A stretch of 64,000 bases of DNA from Diplodia intermedia (Eukaryota; Ascomycota; Dothideomycetes; Botryosphaeriales; Botryosphaeriaceae): contig JAKEKT010000010.1 of the NCBI GenBank assembly GCA_021495925.1, positions 1 through 64,000 on the forward strand. The letters run 5' to 3'. The translations under genes and the position numbers were made by a program. Under the pieces are notes generated by a model. That model did not search any database. It was not told the origin of the DNA and was given only the letters and a program-made list of their open reading frames with translations. Positions 1-9,910 of this stretch are shown one piece after another (position 1 is the stretch's first letter; every line of letters starts with the position of its first letter).

Positions 1-800
1 CTGTCGTTGCTTCATTGGCCTCTTGCATTTCAGACACCAGTTCTTGGCTTTCTGCAGTCGTCACCAGCCCCGGATCTGGCAAAACTTGGATTTTGCCAAC
101 GTGAGAAACTGGTGATGCGGTCTGCAGACGGCATACGTGTAGCACGCGCAGACGGGATTGTCGCGGGGCTTTTTCGTGCCTCGGGCATCTTCTGTTCGTT
201 TTTGTGGCTCTGTTGAGGTGAGTGAGCTATTGTGTGCATCTGGCTTGCTTGCTGCTTCACCAAATTTGGACAAACACGTGCAAGTCCCTAAAGCGAACGG
301 GAGGAAATGGCTGTAAAGTGAAGCCCAAAATTAACGGCTGAGATGACTGGTTTGGCACCATTTACCTTTGTCTGTGACCCACAATGTGCGACAAATTACA
401 TGCGGCAGGCGCAAGAGGAAGGATTAAGGGATTGATTGTATCAAGACGCTTCATGGTTTCTAGTTTATATGCTATGCTGGCTGATCCTTGATTGGCCACT
501 GACCTCAGCATCTCTTCCTTTCTTACTTCCTTTCTCCCTGCCTGTTCCCTGCTATCCCCAACACTATGTGGCAAGAAAAATTCGGATGTTCCGCATCATT
601 CTCGTCTTCTCTTTCGTTCATCTCATACACGATTTGGCCACTGCTTCGACGAGCTATGCAATATTTGGACCACGAAAAAGAGCCGGGAGGGGGTTGAACA
701 GGAGAAACGCCTCTCGATTGCTCAAGCTGTTACTCGAGGCAGTGACTGATTCATGACATTTGGGCTCAATATATCAACTCCTGTACGCTCTTCAACCTAC
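1..800. other. Intergenic, no gene seen
   Basis: Only short overlapping frames without a recognisable domain or consistent splice pattern are present. The right end is the 3' flank of the minus-strand YIF1 gene. Part of a gene lying left of the window could be here but cannot be supported. Confidence 0.5.
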
Positions 801-2051
801 TCAAACCTTGGCAGTCTTGGCACTGCTGGAATCTTGGCGGCTGAGGATCCACATGAAGACGAACTGGACGATGTACGAATAGATGAAGAGGAACTGGGTG
901 CGGCGGTTGCGCTGCGCCCTTGCGACTGTGTAGCTGGCGCCGCTGCTGGTGTTGGGAGACTGTTCCGGGAGAAGGACGTACTTCAGCGAGCGGAGCTGGT
1001 CAAGGTTAGCATGTTTGCTGATGCGCCATGATCCTTATCCTGCCCAAGGTGGAAGATGGGAAAACAACTTACCAAGAAGAAAGCATTCGCGAAGAAGGTG
1101 TAGAGGAAAACAGTCCAGCCGATCATACCGCCAGTGCCCTCGCCTCGGTTGAAGATCTCGGCCACAACGAGAGTGACAATGACGCCAACAAACTTATAGC
1201 CAGAGTAGGCTACCAGGTCGAGCAGCTGCGATTCGTTGCTGATGCTGAGGAGGTAGCATCCAAGCTTCAGGCCCAAGATCTCGAATGTAACGACAACGAA
1301 GGCGGTGGTGGCTGTCAACCCGAGCAGCTCCGGGTGGAAGGCGCCACGAATACCGGCGAGGAGAGTCGAGAGAAGGATATAGGTCACAAAAGCCATGACT
1401 GCGGTAGGAATTGGTGTCAGTTCGGTTGCGCCTTGGGGGCTGGCGGGTGCGAGGTACCTGGAATGTACATGTCTGGGCTGTTGATATCTTCGCGCGGTGG
1501 CAGGAAGAAGCCATCCTGGTTCTGACGCACCCACGGCCGATGGCGCCAGGGAAACAGGACCAGGTATAGCTTGTTGACCACATAGGAGTTGCTGACGTTG
1601 AAGTAGCGCTTCAGAGCACTGACATTGACGTAGCGGTTAAACTGCGCGCCGGATCGTCAGCGAGACTGTGCCTGGAGCGGGGGATTGAGGCAGAGACTGC
1701 CACTGACGTTCTGCTCCATGTACTCGTGACCGGCCATCATGGCGCTCTTGCCGACCTGGAAGCCCATCTGCGCGGTCGAGTCGTTCATGATGCCCCCGAA
1801 CGCCGGGTGCATGAAGCCGGCGGCGCCTTGGGGCTGGGGTTGTTGCGGGTATCCATATGAGTTCGCTTGTGCTTGCTGTTGCGACTGCGGCGGGGGAGGA
1901 CTGCGAAGGTTCGGGACCTGGCTGATGCTGGGGTAATTTTGTGAGCAGCTGCCTGCCGGCCGGGAGAGGAGAGCTGTGGGCGAGCTTACTGCTGGGGCAC
2001 CGGGTGGTGCAGCGGCGGCGAGTGGGCGGGCGCGTACGTCGGGCGCTGCAT
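801..2051 (-). CDS. YIF1: Protein transport protein YIF1 (ER-Golgi vesicle membrane protein)
   Basis: A five-exon gene of 328 residues. Exons are 1990-2051, 1708-1927, 1458-1641, 1073-1398 and 801-995, all GT-AG and exactly in frame. The N-terminal ~90 residues are Pro/Gln-rich and cytosolic, followed by a short Met/Gly-rich stretch (GGIMNDSTAQMGFQVG) and the family core FNRYVNVSALKRYFNVSNSY. A run of about five hydrophobic helices follows (MAFVTYILL..., YKFVGVIVTLVV). The last exon gives a basic loop and a final helix (FLFIYSYIVQFVFMW). Yif1 proteins pair with Yip1 and Ypt/Rab GTPases at ER-derived vesicles and the Golgi. The size and exon joins match the family closely. The gene is head to head with the SRP receptor alpha gene, 215 bp away. 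Confidence 0.95.
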
Positions 2052-2266
2052 GTCGAGCGGGTGGAGGGATTGACGGGCGTGGGAGTCGAGGGGCGGAGTG
2101 GTGGTTGCTTGGGCGGCTGGCTTGGGTGCGTGTCGTGGCTTATGGAACGTGTCGGAGAGGCAGCGGCGCGGCTCAAGCCCGCCCGCATCATCGCGCGTCT
2201 GCGGAGAACACCGCCGCTGCTTCTCCGCCGTCTCTCCGCCATCTCCCCTCGCGAGCCTCGCCCACC
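2052..2266. promoter_or_regulatory. Shared divergent promoter of YIF1 and SRP receptor alpha
   Basis: The 215 bp between the two start codons must hold the 5' leaders and core promoters of both genes. It is GC-rich, with no clear TATA box. Both products work in the early secretory pathway, so co-regulation is plausible but inferred only from layout. Confidence 0.5.
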
Positions 2267-4401
2267 ATGCTGGATTCCTTCGAGGTGCTCTCGACCTCGG
2301 GCGTCGTGCTCTGGTCCAAGAAGTACGCCCCCGTCAACCCCAAGACCATCGACGCTCTGATCCGCGAGGTCTTTATCGAAGAGCGCAATGTGGCCACCGA
2401 CGACCAGAAGCCCACGTTCAAGCGCGATGGCTACACCCTCAAGTGGACGACAGCCAAGGACTTCGGCCTGATCTTCGTCGTATGTGCTCGCATCTCCCCA
2501 TGCCGCCCGCCGGCGCCCGAGCTAACGTGGCGTAGGCTGTATACCAGTCGTTGGTGCACCTTACGTGGATAGACAAGCTGCTCGACAACGTGCGCGCCCT
2601 GTTCACCGAGCTCTACAAGGACCAGCTCAGGAAGCGCAACTCGGCTGTGCTCAATTGTCCGTTTGACGACTATTTCGACCGTCAGGTACAGGAGCTGGAG
2701 CCGCACGGCGATTCGCTGCGCAACCTGGAGTCTTCGGTCAGCACCGTCGCTGAATTCACGCCGCCTTCCAGCTCCGGCACCGATCACGATGACGACGTGC
2801 CTCCTCCCATGCCGGGCCTGCGCAAGCGTGAGTACCGCATATTGCTGGTGCCATGTGCATGAGCTGATCTTTCGTTTTTTTGCGCTCCACTAGCTACGCC
2901 GAAGCCCATGTTCAGCGACAACAACACGTCGACTGATGCCACGCCGGTAGCAACGCCCGACACCTCGCGTCCCAGCTCGCCTGCCGTCAACAACCACCTC
3001 TTGGCCGCAAAGGGTGGGCCGAGGCAGTCGCGTCGCGCGAAGAAGAAGTCTGCTATGTCGTCTGCACCCGTGTCGTCGGGTGACGAGTCGCCCGCGAGGC
3101 GGCCAGCAAAAGGCGCCGCAAAGAAGGGAAGGAAGTGGGATGAGTTTGGTGCTGCCGCCGAGGAAGATGATACCCAGTTGGACTACTCCACACATTCCGT
3201 TGACGCCGACGCTCCAGCGGCTAGTACAGTGGAGGCGGTTGACTCGTCGTCTTGGGGCAAGAGAACTGGAAAGGGCGAGTTCGTGTTGAAAGATTTGGAT
3301 GAAGAGATGGACGAGATTATTGCAGCTGCAAACGCCAAAAAGGAAAAAGACAACACTCAGGCGGCGCCCAGTGGCCTGGTGGGTTCTAGTCTCGGAGCGA
3401 TCGGTGGCTTGTTCAGGAATGTAGTCGGCGGAAAGACGCTGACGAAGGAGGACCTGGCCAAGCCGCTGAAGGGTATGGAGGACCATTTGTTGAAGAAGAA
3501 CGTCGCCCGCGAAGCCGCAGTTAGGTTGTGCGAGAGCGTCGAGCAAGACCTTGTTGGCGTGAAGACTGGCAGTTTTACCAGTAAGTCATTTGGTACCTTG
3601 ACAATGGGGATGTACTAACTAGTTGCAGGTGTGGAGGCGACCATTCGCAACAGCATGGAGTCTGCGGTCCGCAAAATCCTGACCCCTACCACCTCCTTGG
3701 ACCTCCTCCGCGCCATTCAAAATGTCAACCAACCCTCCGCTCTCTCCATGCAATCCTCTCGTCCCTACGTCATCTCCATCGTCGGCGTCAACGGCGTTGG
3801 CAAGTCGACCAACCTCTCCAAAATCTGTTATTTCCTTCTGCAGAACAAGTTCCGCGTCCTCGTTGTCGCGGCCGATACCTTCCGTAGCGGCGCCGTCGAG
3901 CAACTCCGCGTTCACGTGCGCAATCTTCAAGAGCTTTCGGCTCGTGAGGGCGGCAGCGTAGACCTGTACGAGCGCGGCTATGGCAAAGACGCAGCCAACA
4001 TCGCCGCCGACGCCGTCAAGCACGCCAGCTCCCCGGCCGACCCTTACGACGTCGTCCTCATCGACACGGCCGGCCGCCGCCACAACGACCAGCGCCTCAT
4101 GTCTTCGCTCGAGAAGTTCGCCAAGCTGGCAAAGCCCGACAAGATCCTCATGGTCGGCGAGGCGCTCGTCGGCACCGACTCGGTCGCGCAGGCGCGCAAC
4201 TTCAATGCCAGCTTCGGCGCGGGCAGGAAGCTGGACGGCTTCATCATCAGCAAGTGCGACACCGTGGGCGACATGGTGGGCACGCTGGTCTCGATGGTCC
4301 ACGCCACGGGCATTCCGGTCGTGTTCTTGGGCACGGGGCAGCACTACAGCGATTTGAGGACGCTGAACGTGTCGTGGGCGACGAACTTGTTGATGAGCTA
4401 G
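2267..4401 (+). CDS. SRP101: Signal recognition particle receptor subunit alpha (SRP GTPase)
   Basis: Four exons (2267-2479, 2536-2827, 2894-3580, 3629-4401) encode 654 residues. The start MLDSFEVLSTSG begins the longin-like SRX domain that binds the beta subunit on the ER membrane. The middle is a charged, Ser/Lys-rich linker (about residues 190-330). The C-terminal NG GTPase domain carries G1 GVNGVGKST (450-458), DTFRSGA (480-486), G3 DTAGR (543-547) and G4 SKCD (605-608; TKxD is more common). The protein docks ribosome-SRP complexes at the ER by forming the SRP54-receptor GTPase heterodimer. Length and motif spacing are normal. All introns are GT-AG, 48-66 nt. Confidence 0.97.
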
Positions 4402-4706
4402 GTTGCCCTCCGTTACATATTGCTATGCGTGCTTTAATGTGGACATGTTGTATACGAGTTACATGATTGGTGGGCTGTAATGAAGATTGCGTATGCGTAT
4501 ACATTCAAGCGTCGCTTGTTGAAGTGACCTATTTGCTCTACTTGGCCAGAACCATGTCCTGTCGATGACCTGACATGTACAAGCATAGTCCAGGTCGGTG
4601 GCTCATGGGAACAGGCAATTGACACGGAATGGACTAAACTTGAATTATAAGATACTAACTACCCCCCACTTTGCGTGCCATCCAACAAACAAACAACAGG
4701 TCCCCC
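4402..4706. other. Convergent 3' intergenic space
   Basis: This lies between the stop of the SRP receptor gene and the stop of the minus-strand GH28 gene. It presumably holds the two 3' UTRs. No frame or repeat of note was seen. Confidence 0.5.
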
Positions 4707-6662
4707 TCAATCCTCCTCATCCTCATCATCGTCGTCGTCGTCGTCACAAACGAACCCCGTCGGCTCCAGAACATTGCTGCACTCATAGCCACCCACCACC
4801 GTCCCGTCGGTGTCGACAACCACCACGTCGATGCCGCCGATCTCGACCCCGTCGCAGCCGCCCGCGTCCGCCGAGCACTGCAGGTCGGCCGCCTCGGTCG
4901 CCGTCGTGGTGCCCGTGTGGTTGCGGAAAGCGATGTCGGGTCCGACGTGGAAGAGGGAGGAGTCGCAGTCGCCGGATTCGTCGTTGTAGCTGGCGGGGCA
5001 AATTCCCGTTAGAAAAGGAGGTGGGGGGGACAGAAAAGAAAGAAAAAAGAAAGAGGAAAGAGAGAGAGAGAGAGAGAGAATGGAAATGTCAAGGGGGAGT
5101 GGCGAAGAGGATGGAGAAAGTGAAGAAAGCTTACGATGTGCACTGCGTGATTTGGAAGAGACCGCGCGTGCGGACGTGAGTTACGGATTCCATGGTGATG
5201 TTTCGCATGTCTGGTACCGATCACTGTTAGTGGCGGGGAGAGGCATGGTGGATGCAATGGAATGGGGAGGCGAGGAGAAGAGATAGACCTACAGCCTAGG
5301 CCGCCGCCGCCGCCGTTTGGTGGGTAGCCTTTTTGGACACCGGTCCAAGTCTTGAGATAGCTGTATGATGCATCATTTTTTTAGTGCTCAAGTATTCGTC
5401 GTCTTTGGTTCTTGGATTCCGAAAGGGGGTCGCTTACATTGCCCACCTGCGGCCAAATTAGCCATTCAGCAATTTTTGGGGTGATTACTTGGAGGTGCAG
5501 AGATCAGGTGAGTGAACGTACCGGGTACCCAGAAGTGTGATGTTTTTGGCGTGAACGTTCTCGATATACTCGTACCAGTCGAGGAATTGCCCGATGCTAC
5601 CGATGGCCAGCCCTTGACCGTCTTCGAAGATTGTGTCGTAGATGAAAATGTCCGAAGAATTGGCTTTCACAGCGATACTTTGACGGGAACATCAGTTCAA
5701 ATCTTCTACAGCGCTTCGGGAGGTCCCGTCCCTACCCATCATCGCCGTTTACAATGTGCCAACGGTTGAAAGTGATATTTTTGGCATAGATGGTATCCGC
5801 ACCATCCGTGTTTCGAGCACTGGAGTCGTTCTCGCTAGTGTTGTTGACGTAGATGTCCTGCAAAAGGACGTTTTCCGAGTTCTTGACGGTCATGGTCCTG
5901 CGAAAGCGAGACAATGCCTAGAATCAGCAGCTGCAATACCCACCTCCACATAGCGGCGGCCAAGCTTGGTTGCGAGACAAGGGCACCATGGTGACTTACC
6001 ACATCTGACTCTGAACGAATCGCAACCCCTCGAATGCCGAATCGTACGTCTCCCAAATGGTGAGCTGGTGCGGCCGGTGCGGGTAGTTTGACACGCCGCC
6101 TGCAAAGTCGTACCACACCTGCCCGTTGCCGTCGAACGTGCCATAGCCAAAGCCTTGGAAGCGCACTTGACTCCCGCCGAAGATCCAGGCTGTGGTGTGG
6201 TTCTGATAGCCCATAGGTAGAGAGTTGTTCAGCCAGTAATCGATGTCCGTGGACCACTGCGGGATCGTGTCAGTCGTCAAACCCATTCTCGGGGGAGGGA
6301 AACAGCTCGGATGGAAAATGGCGGGGCAGTTGGTGGTTGGTGCTCACCAGAAGCGTCCCGTGTAGCTCGATGTCAACGTCGTCGAGCCCGGACGTGTTGA
6401 GCACCGAGTTGACATAGTACGTCTCGTTCAGGAAGACGACCTTGCCGCCACGGCCGCACTCTTCGAAGGCGTCGCGGATGGCAACGGCGTCGTCCGTGGC
6501 GTTGCTGCCGCCGGGCTCCACTGTGCATTCCTTCCGGGCACGGGTTGAGAGGATGGAGTTTGCGCTGTCCTGTTCGACGGCGAGGTTGTTGCCGAGGACA
6601 AGCAGCACGAAGACGAAGAGGAAGGCGCGTGAGACGAGGGCGAGGAAGCGACCGGCAGACAT
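4707..6662 (-). CDS. Glycoside hydrolase family 28 protein (polygalacturonase-like), secreted
   Basis: Eight exons give 441 residues: 6348-6662, 6000-6256, 5736-5897, 5522-5677, 5438-5446 (9 nt), 5293-5360, 5135-5210 and 4707-4989. All are GT-AG and in frame. A hydrophobic N-terminal segment (FLFVFVLLVL, 14-23) acts as signal peptide or anchor. GH28 landmarks are the catalytic NTDG (220-223), GDD (242-244), G-x-G-LAIGS (265-272) and IYLKTW, on a parallel beta-helix. The His usual in motif III is Gln266. The C-terminal ~95 residues are Cys-containing and end in an Asp/Glu tail. Many Asn-X-Ser/Thr sites fit secretion. The likely substrate is pectin (homogalacturonan or a related galacturonan), cleaved exo- or endo-wise; the sequence does not settle which. 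Confidence 0.9.
5059..5079. repeat. (AG)n microsatellite inside a GH28 intron
   Basis: About ten uninterrupted AG units sit in the last intron (4990-5134) of the GH28 gene. On the sense strand this is a CT tract, which may help define the 3' splice site or be neutral. Confidence 0.85.
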
Positions 6663-7359
6663 GGTTGCTCGTCGAGACTGACAATGAGTCCTTGGGATAC
6701 AGGTCATTTGATCGGGACGTGAGGCAGCAAATATAATCTTCGTCTGGGAAATGGTACACAGTGGTCGCTCCTGCACGAGCGCCACTTTTTCCAGAAATGG
6801 CAAGAGCGCGACGCTGCCCCGCAAACGCTCCAGGCACGATGATCACCCGAGCCAACCACCAGGGTTATGGTGGGTACCGTCCACCAATCAGTGCATAAAC
6901 AACGGAGGTATGCAGACCGAGCAGGTACACGGCCCAAAGGAACGATGGTCGTGGACTGCGCTTGTAAGAGTAGGTCGATGCATTAGGCAACATCTCGGTG
7001 GCTGCTTCTCCAACTGCCATGAGGGGTCTACGGCTTCGAAGCAGAGAAGGGGCTTAAGACCACCGAGCCCAATAATACTGCATGGATCGACGCTTCGATC
7101 TATGTTCAAGGCACGACTATTGCACCTCGTCAGGGAAAGAATGAGAGCACGCCGTCTTCTATTTCTTCCGGTCGTCGGGTCTCGCTCAATGTCTCCCGAA
7201 GAACTATGTATGGACAACAGGGGCGTGGAAATATGGACAGCTAGAGGAAAACATGAACAGAAAGAGAACGCAGTGGGGTATCCACACCGTCAAACGCCAG
7301 AAAACAAAATAACGCCGATATGCTATATTGCCATGAAAGCATAGTCAAGGAGGTGCCCA
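6663..7359. promoter_or_regulatory. GH28 upstream region and ferric reductase 3' flank
   Basis: Both neighbours are on the minus strand, so this 697 bp interval holds the promoter of the GH28 gene (nearest 6663) and the 3' UTR of the ferric reductase (nearest 7359). A 197-residue plus frame crosses it but has no recognisable domain and no homology I can name. Confidence 0.45.
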
Positions 7360-9910
7360 TCAGATGGCGTAATTCTCCGCATGCAAGTAAATCTCGTCTT
7401 TGTCCGGGTCACTCCACACTTCTTTCTGGAGCTGCGCCACCGTGTGGCTGACGTCGATGCGCATGCTGGGTGGGCCGCACACGAATACACAGGTTCGACG
7501 TCCAAAGTCCTTGCTGAACTGGCGCAGCATGTACGGAATCTGCGGACGACCGTACTCGGTGCTCCACCCGTCCTTCTTCTTTACAGCCGCCGGCAGGAAC
7601 GCAAACCGCATCAGGTTCTTCTGGAACTCGGTGGGGGTCGAGGGGAACCCGAAATCAAAAGCCTGTTGTGCTGCCGGCTGGGCTGCGTCTGCATTGAGGG
7701 CCGGGTTGTTTGCAACGGCCGTAGCGATATCCAACGAAAGATTACGGGACCGGCGTTTCTCTGCGAGCGTCTTCCGTTCAGCTGGTTCGGGTCTGTTGAC
7801 CAGACGTGGAGACGTGGGAGGGGAAAGTTGGCCGTCAGGGGTTACGACTCCCAGTCCGCGGATGACGGGGACCATATGGGCTTGCGGCAGTGCAGTAATG
7901 GCATCTTCGTTTTCCGAACGGAGCTCCTTCTCGCGGTCCGGGTCGCCTTGCGCCTCGTCTGCTATTAACGCCGAATGTCTCTTGAACGCCGACACACCTG
8001 AGAACCGCTTGTCAGCAATGTCTTGGAAGGCGTCGTTGACTTTGTCGTGGAAAAACGTGCTCATTGGTCGTGTTGGCGTTTGCGCGCTGACAAGCTGTCC
8101 GGATCTGGCCAGTCGTTTGGCGGCCGTGATGAAAAACTGGCATTGGACCGAGTCCGGAGGTGCGAATTCCCTGCAGATCCTGAGCTCCTCTTTGAACCAT
8201 TCCATTGTCTCCGGCCGCTTCAACGCCCAGACGACTTGTACGCTTCTTGTGACCGCCTTTCCATCCCTCATCCTCTTGATAAGATCCAGTAGCTGGCTCA
8301 CGATCGCCGTTATACCACTTCCACCAGCAATCAGGACAACGTGATCGAACGAATCCAGACGACGCTGCATGCCACCGTAGGGCCCGTCAATGAAAGCACG
8401 GTATGTGTGCCAGGGTCCTCTTTCGATGGCACTTAGGAGAACCTTGTTTGTGAATCCTCCAAACGGCCGGAATACCAAGACCATATCCCTGTAATCTTCC
8501 CCGTAGCTAGAAGGGAAGTCCTTGCTACAGAGAGAAGAGATGGTGAAGGGGTGGTTCTCAAACACCGAGATACCGGGCATCCGCAAGTAAACGTACTGGC
8601 CTGGCCTCCACCTCTTTTGCGTTGGAATTGTTACTTTGATGGCATTTTCCGGCATAATCGTAACAGCAGCTTCCTCCCCAATCAGCCAGGACATCTTCCT
8701 TGGATTGGTCCAGTTCAGGTAGAAGAGTCGGTATATATAGGAAGATGCCCAAATGGCGACGGTGGAAAACAGGAAATGCCAAGAGTTGAGGTAATTGTTG
8801 CAGTGCCAGAACAACATTGCAAGAAACAACATGGACACTGGGACGTGGACGACAACGAACAGCTCGTACATCCAGCTCCTCAATTGAGGAAGGGAGTGGA
8901 TGCACAGAAAGGCAAGAGGTACAAGTGAAGCGATTCCTGCAATCTGTTAGAACTGTAGAAGTTGGACGGGATGCTGGGTCATTACCTGTGCCGTATGTAT
9001 AAAAGTGTCCGCCCTTTACCAGAGCTTGGTAGAGTGGAAGTGCGCCATCCTCCCAGACCGGGGTGACGTAGAACGGGACCGTGTGGATGATGCTCAAAAT
9101 GAGCATTAGATACGCTCCCCAACGGTGGAGAACGTTTAGTCGCTCGTGGCCGATGCCGGTTAGGAGAGAAACGAAATTCGCCTTCATGCTCAGGGCGACG
9201 ATCCAAGGCATCAGAGAAACGGCGAGCATGCCGGACCGGATTGCCATGGGCGGCGATCCATATTGGATGCTATCCCAGAAGAGCGGCTGGGGGATGAAGG
9301 TATACAGGATGGTGAAGACCAGGGCAGCACAAGAGACACAGACGACGCCTAGAGACGGAAAGACAATCGGCCTCCAGCCCTTCTTGATGTTGATCTGGGG
9401 CAATGGATGGTAGAAGAGGAAACGGAACAGGGCGATCAGATTGTTGAGGGGCGCGAAGGACGAGACTGACGACTGCACCTTGGCAGGGTGAGGCAGCTCT
9501 CCTGTGCGTGGGAAGAACTTGTTGGTTGATTTGTCAGTATACAGCACTGACATCTCGTAGTCCGAATCGGGTGATGTGGTGGTCGACGACTTCAGTACCT
9601 CTTCGTGATGTAGCGCAGCGCGGACTCTGTCGGTGAAAAAGTGGTAGAAGCGCAAGCACGAGGAGATGAACAACAAGATGACGCAGAAATAGACCATGCC
9701 CAGGGCATATTTCCCGCTGTCGGTCCATGGATCCACCGTGTTGGCCTCTATCAGACCGGCGGGACTGGTGCTGTTGGAAGGGATGTTGATGCGTTTTGCC
9801 AGCCCGGACGCTGCTCCTGAAAAGTCGCGGCCCATGAGGGTGGCAGCAGCACCGAGCTGCTCGAGGGCAGCCCCAGGTGCTCTGCGGACGAAATCCGGTA
9901 GGGCGGGCAT
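7360..9910 (-). CDS. Ferric-chelate reductase (FRE-type flavocytochrome, plasma membrane)
   Basis: Two exons (8986-9910, 7360-8936) with a 49-nt intron encode 833 residues. The first helix is at about 69-88. The ferric-reductase transmembrane core follows, with two His pairs spaced 14 residues apart, the bis-heme signature: H262/H276 and H339/H353. The FAD-binding motif HPFTISS is at 437-443, the NADPH-binding GGSGIT at 513-518 and the terminal CGPPSM at 795-800. A ~170-residue low-complexity insertion separates the two halves of the NAD-binding lobe. The enzyme moves electrons from cytosolic NADPH across the membrane to reduce extracellular Fe(III) or Cu(II) chelates. The ATG at 9910 was chosen because the frame above it has only a GTG. 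No cleavable signal peptide is evident, and no oxidase or permease gene is adjacent. Confidence 0.93.
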
